Part shown: piece by piece, positions 25,520 to 36,816 of the stretch | Layout of the letters: each line of letters begins with the position of its first letter | How positions within the stretch are numbered: the stretch's first letter is position 1 | DNA from: Limanda limanda | Taxonomy: Eukaryota; Chordata; Actinopteri; Pleuronectiformes; Pleuronectidae | Direction of reading: 5' to 3' | NCBI RefSeq assembly: GCF_963576545.1 | Contig: NC_083649.1 | Coordinates: 11,171,646-11,235,645 of the forward strand | Length of the DNA stretch: 64,000 nt | Notes under the pieces: generated by a model | The model's database searches: none | The model's input: the letters and a program-made list of their open reading frames with translations, nothing else | What the model was told of the DNA's origin: nothing | Position numbers and translations under genes: made by a program

Positions 25520-27180
25520 GTTTTGTCATGAAAGAGGAAAAAAACTGAAACTCTACAGATAATGATTATAAAAAGAGATGTGTAATATGACACAACTCGC
25601 AGCCGGATGTTCTGCTAATGCACAGATGATATACTCCACTGCACAGGCTGAGAGTATATGTTTCCATTTACACTCAGGAAACATGAACTATACATGAGCC
25701 TGTGCTGTTTGAATGTGTTTTTGGCTGCAACATCCTTTCAGTCGATTTTCCACTGTTTCGAATTTTTAAAGACAAATTCTCTCTGAACTTCTCTGCACTT
25801 ATGTGCACTTATGTTCTCTGCACTGTTCTCTTCCCCCGGCCACCCTTCATCTCTGCTTAATCCGTCTCTTGCACCAATCCTCCTCTTCTTCTGGACGTAT
25901 GCAGAATATGAGTGCAATTTGCAAAGACTGTGAAGTGGCTAATGAATGGAGGGGATGCTCCGGCTAACAAAGAAATGTCTCGAGCAAAACGAGAAGGAGA
26001 TGCTTTGGAGGAGGAGGAGGAGGATGGTTGGGAAAAAAGAGGGGAAAGGTGCGTTGGAGAGGAGAGGAAACGGTGGAGAGGAGAGGAGAGACAGAAATGA
26101 AGGGGGAGGCAGGGGGAGGTCAACAGAAGGAGAGGCAGATGCTCGTGCCTCGGATGCCTGTGTGCGAATAATTATCCTGATGAGATTCACCAGGAGCGGC
26201 ACAAAATCTCTGTGTCGTGAGTTATTCCTGACGTCACAGAAAATAAAGCCGGACAAAGGGTGATTAAGGTTTATATAAATATGCAGCGGTAGATTGTGTC
26301 TGTGTGGTATATGGTGGGCTCAGCGTGCCGCTACCTGGTGTTTCTCCTTCATCCGGGTCTGGTTTCCTCCCTCCTCGTCATACACGGCGTGAGAAAGTGG
26401 AGCCACCTCATTTTAAAGATGCATGAAGCAGCAGCTGCAGAGAGTCAAGATGAGACCGTAGAAGAGACAAACAGAAGCCTTGGCTCCTTATAAACCGTCA
26501 GTTTCTGTCTGCTGAGGGGATAACAAAGAGAAGAGGAGAGTTTCCTTTTTTTGCTCTGACACTGTGTCCTTCCTGCTGGATTAGATTTGGACGCCAGCTC
26601 AGGTTGTGTCAGTGAACTCATTCTCACACTCTCCCTGTTGGGTGATATTAGGGCCGCTGGGCTCACCCTTATATCAGTGGACGTCCCTTTTTTGAGATTC
26701 GGCAAGGCACAGTTAGATGGCTGAACATCAAGAACACAGAATCAGCCCCCATCCCTTTCTCTGTGCTCTGTTGAAAGAGTTTGATTCAAAGGCAACGCAG
26801 GTGCTGTGTTGTGCGTGCACGCAACCACCTGTCTCCATTAGCTGTCTATTCACACAACACAGACACAGACACAGACAAGCCACATTCACACAATCACAGC
26901 ATATTTTTGGCAAAACGCCTGCTCGTGACCCTTATCGAGAAGAACATTTAACAATCAATAATAATTGATCTATAAGTAAAATGGCTGCCGTCAGTCAGAT
27001 AACATCACTTCCTGCACTTTCCCGTGCCCTTGGATGCTCAGTGGGAGAAGGAGAAGTTCACCTCTGGAGATTTTCTGTCAACCAAATATGGTGTGTTTTT
27101 CTTGTCAGATTCCATGTTTTATTCTGCTTGAATTCAAGTTGCTATAATTCAACATATCAACAACAACATCTTGTTCCGTG
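25520..27180. other. gene-free, purine-rich patch and candidate CRE
   Basis: A GGAGGAGGAGG and GGAGAGGAGA purine zone lies at 26005-26110; the CRE element at 26229 is listed separately. Otherwise nothing. Confidence 0.45.
26160..26290 (+). promoter_or_regulatory. possible regulatory element with full CRE
   Basis: TGACGTCA at 26229-26236 is followed by an AT-rich GGTTTATATAAATATGCAGC about 35 bp later, which includes a TATATAAA-like motif. No exon is recognised downstream. Confidence 0.25.
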
Positions 27181-27189
27181 TGTCTCTTT

Positions 27190-27672
27190 GAAGGTGATGC
27201 TCAAAGAGGATTATCCCTCCCTGCATCTACAAAGGTTCTGTGGTCAGATCCTTAAAGACCCGTCACACACACTCTTCTCTGAATTTAACCGATTACCTTC
27301 AGGCAGACGTTACAGAGTGTAAGACCAATCGCCTCAAGCTCTCATTCATCCCAACGTCTATGACACTACTCATTAGGAAACATCTTGATTCGGGTGTGTA
27401 TCTCAGTAACCTTTGCACTTTGTCTGGCACATTTTACACTCTAGTCTTAGGTTTTAATGCCAGTTATCGTTTTAGTGTTTTATCATTTTGAGTGATTTAG
27501 GGCAGGTGCAATATTCAACTCACTTTTATTTTGCATCATTATTATGGGCCTTGCATAATATGTCCTTGTTTCTTGTTGATTGTTGTAAAATGTACTGTTT
27601 TGCAGCAGCTGTGGAGCTTTGGCCCAAGACAATTTTTCCCATGGTGACAATAAAGTATATTTGATTTGATAG
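27190..27672 (+). mobile_element. non-LTR retrotransposon 3' end (LINE relic)
   Basis: Frame 27240-27322 reads ILKDPSHTLFSEFNRLPSGR then RYR, the typical C-terminus of fish LINE reverse transcriptases. After a frameshift the neighbouring frame continues CKTNRLKLSFIPTSMTLL, so the gene is broken. The 3' untranslated part ends TTTTTCCCATGGTGACAATA then AAGTATATTTGATTTG, a usual LINE tail. No 5' part is present, as expected of a truncated insertion. Confidence 0.7.
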
Positions 27673-27679
27673 AACTTTG

Positions 27680-28390
27680 AACAGCTGCCTCCCTCTCTCT
27701 CTCTGTTGATAGGTCAGAGGCACAGCATTACTTGATAAAGGCCACATGTGAAGAACTGCAAACTCACAACCCCTCCTTTCCAGGAGGAGGCGCCAAGTAG
27801 TAAAGCAGAATACATGGTAACACATCCTCCTACCTAAACTAATGAACTTTAAACTGATTTGAGTTAACATGTTGCTATTAGAATATACAAATCCTGTATA
27901 CTCTCAACCAGCCAATTATGGTCTTTGAGAGCAGTTGTTATTCCTCGACGAAGATATCATGAGCCCTCTTATTAGGCTCTTATTTTGAAAATAAAACCAC
28001 AAAATGAGTAGTTGGCTTTGTGGTCACATGTGGCAAGTGTGTGGAAGTCTCCACAGTTTGTTATAATGTGTTTTTAAACTTTAATCTACAGTGATGTGGG
28101 TGCTTGATCACTGGTGGATCCTAACACACTTTAACTTGATAATCATAAACCTGTGATGAATATGAAACGTGAAACATCTATATCTGAAAGTGAGTTCATG
28201 TGTTGGATTCCGCCTAAACTGTGATCGTGATAAAAGTCAAGCATCTGCACTTGGGTTTTAGGACTTGTTCTGAATATTTAAATTTCTAACCAGCTTCAAA
28301 GAAAAGAAAGAAAAAACAGACTCATGTCAAGTTGTCAACTTTATAATCTGGATAAATCTTTAATCCACATATGAAGAGCAGGGCCCTGCT
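27680..28390. other. gene-free, nothing recognised
   Basis: No coding or repeat evidence. Confidence 0.45.
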
Positions 28391-28399
28391 GATGACGCT

Positions 28400-28512
28400 T
28401 GAGGAAAAGTTAAGGGATTACCAACGTTTTTATGATTCATGCTGAGGGGGGATAAGAACGTGTGAACCAATTTGCACAGCAATCAATTAAGCAGGTGGTG
28501 AAATATTAAACT
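28400..28512 (+). repeat. family B repeat, copy 3
   Basis: GAGGAAAAGTTAAGGGATTA, CCAACGTTTTTATGATTCAT, GCTGAGGGGGGATAAGAACG, GAACCAATTTGCACAGCAAT and GGTGGTGAAATATT show the order seen at 11478. Confidence 0.55.
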
Positions 28513-28844
28513 TCAACTGGGGGATCTGCAGAGTCATTTAAGCAAAAGTCTGCTCTATTTTTCTAATCAACCCATTATGTTAAACTATTTCCAATATATT
28601 TCAATTGTATTTCTTTCAAGTCCGTGCATGTGGACCTAAAATTATCATTATCTATTCATTGCAAATCCACTTTATGTATTTAAAATGTTTCCTACACTAT
28701 TGTCCTTCACCATATTGTCTACTACCTTTTGAGTTTTATTGACTGTATAGGTTTGCATCCTCATGGTGTAATAATTAACAAAAGCACAATGTCTCATAAT
28801 ATTATTATTAATATTAGACAGGAGGACTTCCAGCTTCTTATACT

Positions 28845-28945
28845 CTCTCTCCCTCGTCTTTCTTTCTCTCTCCCTCTCTTTCCTTATCTGTCTTTCTCTC
28901 TGTCTCTCTCTCTTTCTCTTTCTGTCTCTCCCTCCCTCCCTCTCT
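28845..28945. repeat. pyrimidine-rich (CT)n imperfect tract
   Basis: CTCTCCCT and CTTT variants over about 100 bp. Confidence 0.8.
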
Positions 28946-29654
28946 GTCGGATTCTGCTTCTGATTTGTAGGTCATGTGTGAGCAAAATAAACGGAGAGAG
29001 TGACTGCGCAAAGGACTTTTACCCTCTAGTGGTGAGCCTGGGGAAAGGCCTGTCCAACTCAGTTTGGATGAAAAAAATATGAACGTCCAATTATCCCTTT
29101 TCAGTTGTGCATGGAGGTAGTGACCCAGTTGGAAATCAGTTTCAGATTTTCCAGATTTCATATTTTATTCACCAGAACGCCTCACACAGTTGAGTGGGAA
29201 TATGCCAGTTCGGCTAAGTTTTCTCTTGGACGTCTGACTGAATAAAACAAGGAGACTGAAAGTTTCTTTAAGTTTTATATGGTGAATGCTTTTAGGATGT
29301 TCACTATCCACCAAATTTTTGCTAAATTTTGTTAAAATATATGACCCTTGGTTGCAAGTTGCTTGTGCTATAAATGATTGATCATAGTAATTTAAATTCA
29401 ACACGGGGGGACATGCACCCTGTCTTTTTCATTTCAGTATTAATGATATCCATCTATATACATGATGCAGTGTAAACAAAAAAATCAAGGCCAAAAAGGA
29501 CAATGAATAAAAGCAACTCCTTTAGAAAACATCAATTAAACATTCATCTGTATATATGTAATGGGATTCCAAATATGCCATCATAAAAAGAACACTTTAA
29601 GAAGAAATAACATGAGGTCGATAAATATTTTTTTACCTCCATGATTAAAATAAC

Positions 29655-30060
29655 CTCATTTACTGTCAACATGATCCTCGCCTCTGGAACTGCTTGCAAG
29701 AGGATCCAAAGTCACCATAACTAGTAAACACTTTTAAAAGAGATTTTTAAAACCTACCTCTTTAGAAAGGTGGGTGGCTGTGGCTCTGAAGCCAGAGGTT
29801 CTCCATGGCAACCTCGGGCAAGAGAGCAGACCCCAGATTCCTAACAGCTGTGAGATAGAAAAAAAAAATGAAAGAAAGAATATTTGTTAATGTGATTTCT
29901 ACTGTAAAACACTTTGAGCGGTCAATAATACTTCTTTTTAGTTTTATTTCACTATTATTAGTGTTACATTTTGTCCTATTTTGACCGTACCATTAAGCAC
30001 CTTGTATTTCAACTTTATATGAAATGCGCTGTATAAATAAACTGTCATTTACTTCAATGA
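29655..30060 (+). mobile_element. probable retroelement 3' end relic
   Basis: Begins near CCTCTGGAACTGCTTGCAAG and ends with GTAAAACACTTTGAGC and TTTATATGAAATGCGCTGTA then TAAATAAACTG. The GCGCTGTATAAATAAA end is common in fish retroelements. Nothing codes. Confidence 0.4.
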
Positions 30061-30069
30061 ATTGAATAT

Positions 30070-30794
30070 GTTGCCAAATTATCACTTTATTAACGGTCCT
30101 ATCACAAACAATACGCACGACACACACTGTCTATGTATTACCAGTTGGAGAAATCATTGTGAAGCACATAAAAAATCTAATTGGTTGAAATTCAAGTTTT
30201 AATTTCCACTGCTAATTACCATGGATACATCAGTGGTGTCCCTGACAGTGCATAGTAGTGTTTTATATTTCACACGTAGACACACACACACAAGCAACAC
30301 AATCACACTTCTCAAACACATACGCACAATGGCATATGTTTCGAAAAACTGTCAACCGGCTCAATATTTCACGGTTTTTTCACTTGTCCATATTCCAACA
30401 CTAAAGCTGTGACGACGTGTCTGGGAAGCGCTCATGCCCCTGAGAGGGAAAAAGAGAAAATATTGAATGGAGCTGTGGTGTTGGTAACGCATGCCACCAC
30501 TGCTTCATTATTTCCCATTAGAAGATAAACAGGGAAATCTCCCTGAGCCTGTGAGCCAGTGTGTGGGTGTGAAAAATGGAGAAAAGAGAGGAGAGACAGA
30601 GAGAGAAAGATATGTCAAGGGATGGAAAGAAATAGAGAGAGACAAAGAGAGGGGAGCCAGGGAGGGAATAGGTAGTATTTAAAATGAAGATGACACGTGG
30701 GAGAGTTTCCATTGTGCCTCAGCGGGCTCTCTGGGGATGGGAGTGACTTAACATTTCACAGCCTCATGTGAGACGCAGACACACTGAGACATAT

Positions 30795-30856
<62 letters not shown>

Positions 30857-31480
30857 GACAGCTTCATTTGGTTCAGGAGAGACGGATCTGAAGGCTTTCG
30901 TTTGAGGTGAAGGAAAGCGAAATAGAGTTCAGTGTTGAGTTTCCCAATGATCAGGGGAACGCTTCTCCGCTGCAAATAATGACACACGGTGGCTGAGGTG
31001 TGTGTGTGTAGGTGTGTGCATAATTTTAATTTCAACAACTGCACACTCAAATCATCATGGGAGATTTTTCCCATTATATGTTTTTGGTCTTTATAGTGTG
31101 TGTGTGTGTGTGCAGCAATACAGATTTAAAATTCATAGAAATCTTCCACCCTTTCTGTACCTGTTTGCTTATTTACTAGGAATATACATAAAACATGACA
31201 GATGGGCCCTTTCATTTCCTCACATTCCCACGATTCAATTTAAATTCTACTGAATTGGTCACATCCCCACAGATGTCCCAGTGCAAACAGGGATCTGAAA
31301 CTATATGATGTGTCCTTCATGTTACACTGAGGGTACGTTAAATACTTGTACAGCATTATATGTTCAAAAGGATATGGTTTTTGTGCTTTTAGTTTGTGAT
31401 TTAGGTTGGGCCCCTTGGTCCCAGTCGAGGGGCTTTCCTATAATACAATGGTGGTAACAGCTCAGGGAAGCCCAGTCTTA
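30070..31480. other. gene-free, apart from a CA tract
   Basis: Contains a short GT patch at about 31096-31112. Nothing codes. Confidence 0.45.
30797..30855. repeat. (CA)n microsatellite
   Basis: About 29 CA units. Confidence 0.9.
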
Positions 31481-31489
31481 TTTACAGTG

Positions 31490-31735
31490 TGTTTCAATAC
31501 ATCCTGAACATGGTTTGTACGATGAATAATTCACGTGCAGTCACTTTTATCACTTATAGCTCTTGTACTTTATATTCCTGCCTTTATCTTTGTCCTTGTG
31601 CTCAAAGCACTTGCTTTTTAATTTCCTTTATGTTCCCCTTATTTTTCACTTAATATATACGTTTGTTGTGCACCAAGGCAAATCACTTGTATGTTGAAAA
31701 CCAACTCGTCAGTAAATATGATTCAGAATCTCAAC
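31490..31735 (+). mobile_element. LINE 3' tail relic
   Basis: Upstream GCAGTCACTTTTATCACTTA and then TTTGTTGTGCACCAAGGCAA, ATCACTTGTATGTTGAAAAC and a final ATGATTCAGAATC resemble the usual end (caaattccttgtatgt...ctgattctgattctg) of another fish non-LTR group. Only the 3' UTR remains. Confidence 0.45.
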
Positions 31736-32249
31736 AATCACAGAAGACATATGCAATGCTCAGTAAGATAGCAATATAGGTTCACTGCATTAACATGAAA
31801 ATCTAGCCACCAGATCTACTACAAAGCTGTCACTGTAAAGAATGTGCTAATATACAATATTTTAAGTATAAGAATATAACAGGGATTTAACAAAAGGATC
31901 AATATATATCAATATATTGTTTATGCTCTGCTCAAGGTGGTAAAACTTGTAATCGATCTACCTCAGATCTGTAAAATCAATGTCATTCTGTGTCCATAGA
32001 GAAACATTTAATAACCACCCAGGAGCAAAAATATTATCTACACCTGAAAGAAATACGGATGCAACATTTATCGTGATGATTATTGACATCGACTGATATG
32101 AAGAAAAAAAAAATGTTCAGCAATTTTGACTTAAGGGCACATGTTTTTAATAATAAATACACAATTTGCACCAGCATATGAATATTACACATCTTTACCA
32201 TCTATATACACCTGCTCTGTGTGGCTGTGGGTTCAGGCAGCTGCAGGAC

Positions 32250-32334
32250 ACCACAGTGACGTCACCACCACCTCCTGTTCTCCAGGGTGGAAGGAGGTCC
32301 AGACCATAGACTGTATATGGTCCAGACACTGAAG
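32250..32334 (+). promoter_or_regulatory. candidate adad2 promoter / untranslated first exon with full CRE
   Basis: A perfect TGACGTCA palindrome lies at 32257-32264 inside GTGACGTCAC. A consensus donor (CTGAAG|GTAAAC) follows at 32334/32335, and the coding exon acceptor is at 33415. This would suit an untranslated first exon ending at 32334 and a CRE-driven germ-cell promoter, since CREM acts through such sites in many spermatid genes. The region from about 32300 to 32330 resembles a piece of a dispersed repeat, so the exon is uncertain. Confidence 0.3.
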
Positions 32335-33429
32335 GTAAACTTTTAAACTCCATGAAGCTGCCATTTATTTGTTCAAAGTTAAAAACTGTTTCACCTCAAA
32401 CTCGAGTCGCAGGGAAACGGTTCAGCGTTTTGTTTTTCCCCCGAGGAACTGCTCTGGACACTGTTTTCTGTGCTAGCAACAACATGCTAACGTTAGCTTA
32501 GAAAAGGAAGCTGCTAACTAAAGTAGCATTAGCAAAGCTTTCTTTAGTGTTTTAACGGTGAAACGTCCATAAGCCAGGTGGACATTAGTTTGCTGACGTG
32601 TTTCATTTATCTGTTCACTCTTGTATGAGTCCTGGCACCGAGGAATCAGGTGTTAGCAAGTGTTAGCAAGTGTTAATTGGTTAGCCTCCATTAGCTGAGT
32701 CACTCTGGGGGTTAGCAACAGGTGTTGTGTTCAGTGGCAACCAGGTCAAAGTGTGGGACTACAATTAATGTTTGGTTTTGCTAATGAGTCACTTGTCTTC
32801 GTTTTAATGGTTTAATCATTTGGCCTTAGATGAAATAATACTGCGTATGCAAGATGACATTTTTAAATGTATTTTTTCCTCTCAAACTGTCTATAATTAA
32901 TACTCTTATAACAACTTTACTTATAAGGCGTTTTTCTTAGCAAATAATTAGAAATTCCTATTATTAGTCCTTAAAGCAGAAGTTACTAAATTTAAATCAC
33001 ATTAAAAGTAAATTTTAGACATTATTTAAATGCATTAAGAGATTTAAAAGAAAGTAATGCTGACCTCAATATGTGAGATATTTCCACAATTTTGGGGAAC
33101 ATTTTTAAAAAGACATTTCAATTGACATTATTTTATTAAATTGTATATATTTTTTTTGGATAATGTCAATATTTAATTTAAGCCTCCTAAATATGTTTCA
33201 TTCTACAACGTGATACTCATCCTGTTTGATGTCTGACCTGTTAGGATTGCCAGATAATACATGTGATTACTTTTCCCATCCTAATCATTTGTGTGTTTGT
33301 TTGGCCACCTGAAATTTAAGTGACTCTTAAAAATGGGATAGTATTGAACAGTGGATTTTATTGACACAATGAAAAATAAACCACCACCATTATGTTATCA
33401 TTCATTTATCTACAGGTTGCTTGAAGATC

Positions 33430-36400
33430 ATGGAGGACCGAGAAGCATTTAATTCCAGGCCAAGAAGAGTTGCTGCCAGGTTTCAGTCTCAGCCAGTCGT
33501 TCAGTCAAGCTCCCAGTTTGATCTACCAGTTTACAGCGGTGCTTCTCAGCTGAGGTAACATGAACAATTTGTTGAATGCCGTTTACAGTATCTCTGCAAA
33601 AACAACCAGCTTAACGATAATTGTACATTTGGATAAGAAATGTGTTCCTTGAACCCTCCTGGTCTCATAATCGAAAGAAATTGTTCAGCACATCACAGCG
33701 GGGACCTTCTAATCCTTTCTTCAAACATTTCAAATGAACTGTCACTATCCTCTCTCCCAATGGTACAGACTTAAACATTATCGGTGTCACTTCAGCGAAA
33801 AATCATTAGCAGTGCACTATAAAGCTCAGGCCAATAAAACCAAGCAGTAGCTGCTCTTTTAACAGGAGTTGTCTTTTATTGTTTCAATAAAAACTGCTTG
33901 TTACTGAGGTTTCAGAGCGAGTCCGTCCTCACACTGTCAGTTACTGGAACTCATTAATGAGTGCACCCACAGTTCCAGGACTGTGGACATCCCAGTGGCT
34001 CATTTGGTTGTGACAACCTTCATGTGTTTGGTTTCAGGTACAGACAATGATTAATTGGCTGTTGAGCCTCTGAAGAGTGCCATGCTCCAGAGTCTCAACC
34101 TAAAAACCATATGCTCGCTTTCTACTAGGGGTGCAACGATTAGTCGACGTCGTCGACAAAAATCGATGACCAAAATAGTCGCCGACGAATTTACCCGTCG
34201 ATGATTCGTTGGTGACGTCATAGCACGTGTTTCTCGTGCCGCGCAGCGGAACTAAACGTCGTTTTACCGGAGGTGCTGATGGAAGTACCTGAGGAGTGAG
34301 CCATCTCGCTTCCTTCCTATCTCTGAAAGTCGCGCATGTGCAATAGCGACGAAACATGGACCAATGTCGGCGTCCGCTGCCGCGCGCAGTCGCGCACCAG
34401 AAAGTAAAAAGTTCGGGAGAACTACACTCTTAACATGGCCCGAGAAAATCTACCTGCAGTATTTGTGCGGCGGACCTGCTCTCCATGGAAGCAGGACACG
34501 CGCATGTGAGGAGGAGGAGGCACGTGTGACTTCGTAACGGAGACGATGCGGACCCGCCTCTGTCAGATGTTATATATACACGTATATATCTGCGCGCAGG
34601 ATTCTAGCATCCATTAAAAAAATATGGTTTAAACTTTTTATTAACGAGTTTAAAAGCGTTATGTTATCCTATTGCCTGACAAACGTCTTGTTTTAATCAC
34701 AATTAGTTAGTCAGAAGAAGACTGTAGTTTCGTTTGTTGATGTTTTTATTGCTGTTACTTTCCCTGTCATTTTTGTTAACAGGAAAAATGAATACTTGAT
34801 TTTTAATTTATTTGTTTTATTAGCACTTTGCCTGTCCTTGCTTTTAAATGGACAAAAACTTGATTTGTCTTTGCTTTTGTGTCAACAGTACCCTTATATG
34901 AAACAAAGTTTATTAAAAGACATTTTTTTTTAATGAAGTATCAATATTTATTGCCTTTATTTTCAGTCATCACATGCCTCGAACAACCTCAAGCTAAATT
35001 TAAAAGCTGCTTGCTAAATAAGAGCAATTGAGAATTTGTGTCATTCATAATCCGATTAGTCGATTAATCGTTTCAATAATCGGTGACTAATCGACTATCA
35101 GAATAGTCGTTAGTTGCAGCCCTACTTTCTACTGGGCACTTTTCATCTAGACGTTCTTTCCAAATGTGTGGGGAAATGTTGCAGCCACTCTTGATTAGAA
35201 ATGCTTGAATGTTTAATTTGACATCTTATTTAATGTTGAGCTACGGTGGTGATGTTGTGATAATTGAGCCCTCAGAAAGATGCACACGCCTCTGAAGACC
35301 ATGACCAAGCGGAAGAGGTGCTACTTTCTAAAGGAAGTGACAGACTCAGAATGGAGAGGACTTCCGCCCCCAAACCCAAAGATAAACTTGTTTCCTTTGA
35401 CCTCCAGTTGGGAGATGAGGTAAATAAATGGAAAGAGTGAATTTCCACAACTTTATTTGCTGTTTTATATCCAACAAAGGGAAGGGGTTATTGTTTAATG
35501 TCCAGGGCCTTTCTGTATAGAGTTTGCATGTGTCCCCCCATGCCTGCGTCTTCTCCGGGTTCTCCAGCTTCCTCCTACAGTCCAAAGTCATGCAGGTTAG
35601 GTTAATTGGATTGTCTAAATTACCCGTAGGTGTGTGTCTAGGTGGGAATGGTTGTTTGTCTCTGTATGTCAGCCCTGTGATACTCTGGCGACCTGTCCGG
35701 GGTGTATCCCCACCTCTCACCATATGTCAGGAGGGATAAGCTCCAGCCCCCTGCCACCCTCAAAGTATAAGCACTATAGATTATTGATGGATGGATGTTT
35801 TTGCTTCCCTGAGACTTTCAACTACAAATTAGATTTTAAAAATGACAGTCTGACAGCAGCTGTCACTCTGTCAGCTTGTCATCTCCAGTAGCTGATGTTT
35901 GAGGATGAAAACCTAATAAACATATAGCGTATGTAATTGTGTGCTCTACACAGAAGGTGTCCTTCACTCAAAACCTGTGATGATTTAAAGATAAATGAGA
36001 TGACATCAAATCAAAGTGAAATCTCTCAACATCTGTGATGATTAACGGCAGATTACTGGCACAGTACACGTTTATGATGCCATTCCTGGAGGGCTTGAAA
36101 ACCATCTGCAGCCACCCACCTTGTCATCTGAGCTGCGAACAACAGAAATACATTCTCAGTCTCAGATTACACAGCCCATCATTTCTCAGCTCCCAACAGT
36201 ATGTTTCCATGGGCTGTGTCTTCACACGCTTTAAATTAACACGTTTATTTGTTGTGTTTTAAGGATGAAGACTCAGATGATGAGGCAACCGTCTTCTCTC
36301 TCCCTGGTGTGTCACCTGGTGAAAGCATAACCCTGGATGAAGAGAACATCCACGACCAGATCAAGGACTTAGAGATTGAAGACAATAGCACAAAGCCTGA

Positions 36401-36816
36401 AGGTGCAGTAGATATCAGCATTCAATATCTCATTCTAGTCTGGATATGTGAATCGCCATTGCTTCAAACATCATGAATTTGTATCAACGTAGTACTGTAG
36501 AAGTTCTGGTTTTACCAATCTTTCACACAAACCCTGCCTGTTCAACTGTCTGCTGCTACTGAAGCTGATTGAAGAACTGCTCGCTCTTACCTCAAAGCCA
36601 CAGTCAAACACTGTCATCTGGACTAGTAACTCTACTCTGTCCTGGTCACACCAAAGTAGAAAAAACTCCCCACTGCTTTTCTTACAGTCTGGCAGAGTGA
36701 GTGGCACAAGAAACACATGGCAGCAATAAGTAGTGAGAAGTTTGACAGCCTCCTGAAGATGTTTCCTGAATTCCACGACTCCAAGAGCAACATGGCGGCA
36801 TTTGTTTTGATAAGGG
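33430..36816 (+). CDS. adad2: adad2 N-terminal exons 1-4 (acidic, no visible dsRBD)
   Basis: Exons 1-4 encode residues 1-154. Exon 1 is basic (RPRRVAARF), exon 2 begins with one base completing an Arg codon followed by [12 protein letters not shown], and exon 3 is strongly acidic ([14 protein letters not shown] across the junction, then [17 protein letters not shown]). Exon 4 ([14 protein letters not shown]...) leads into the deaminase fold. I can find no double-stranded RNA-binding domain: there is no alpha-beta-beta-beta-alpha pattern and no KKxAK-like C-terminal helix. Exon 2 could be read in another frame from an acceptor at 35275, but only the frame beginning at 35350 joins exon 3 in phase 0. 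Confidence 0.75.

Noticed and set aside
27240..27322. Possible host gene ending in LPSGRRYR
   Set aside because: The string belongs to LINE reverse transcriptases and is interrupted by a frameshift and a stop.
34100..34357. 85-codon Arg-rich minus-strand frame
   Set aside because: It crosses the boundary and TIR of the hAT element, so it cannot be an old gene, and it has no transposase motif.
35276..35419. Longer adad2 exon 2 starting after the acceptor at 35275
   Set aside because: It opens a frame ([10 protein letters not shown]...) that does not lead into the acidic frame of exon 3. The acceptor at 35349 gives the only phase-consistent join.
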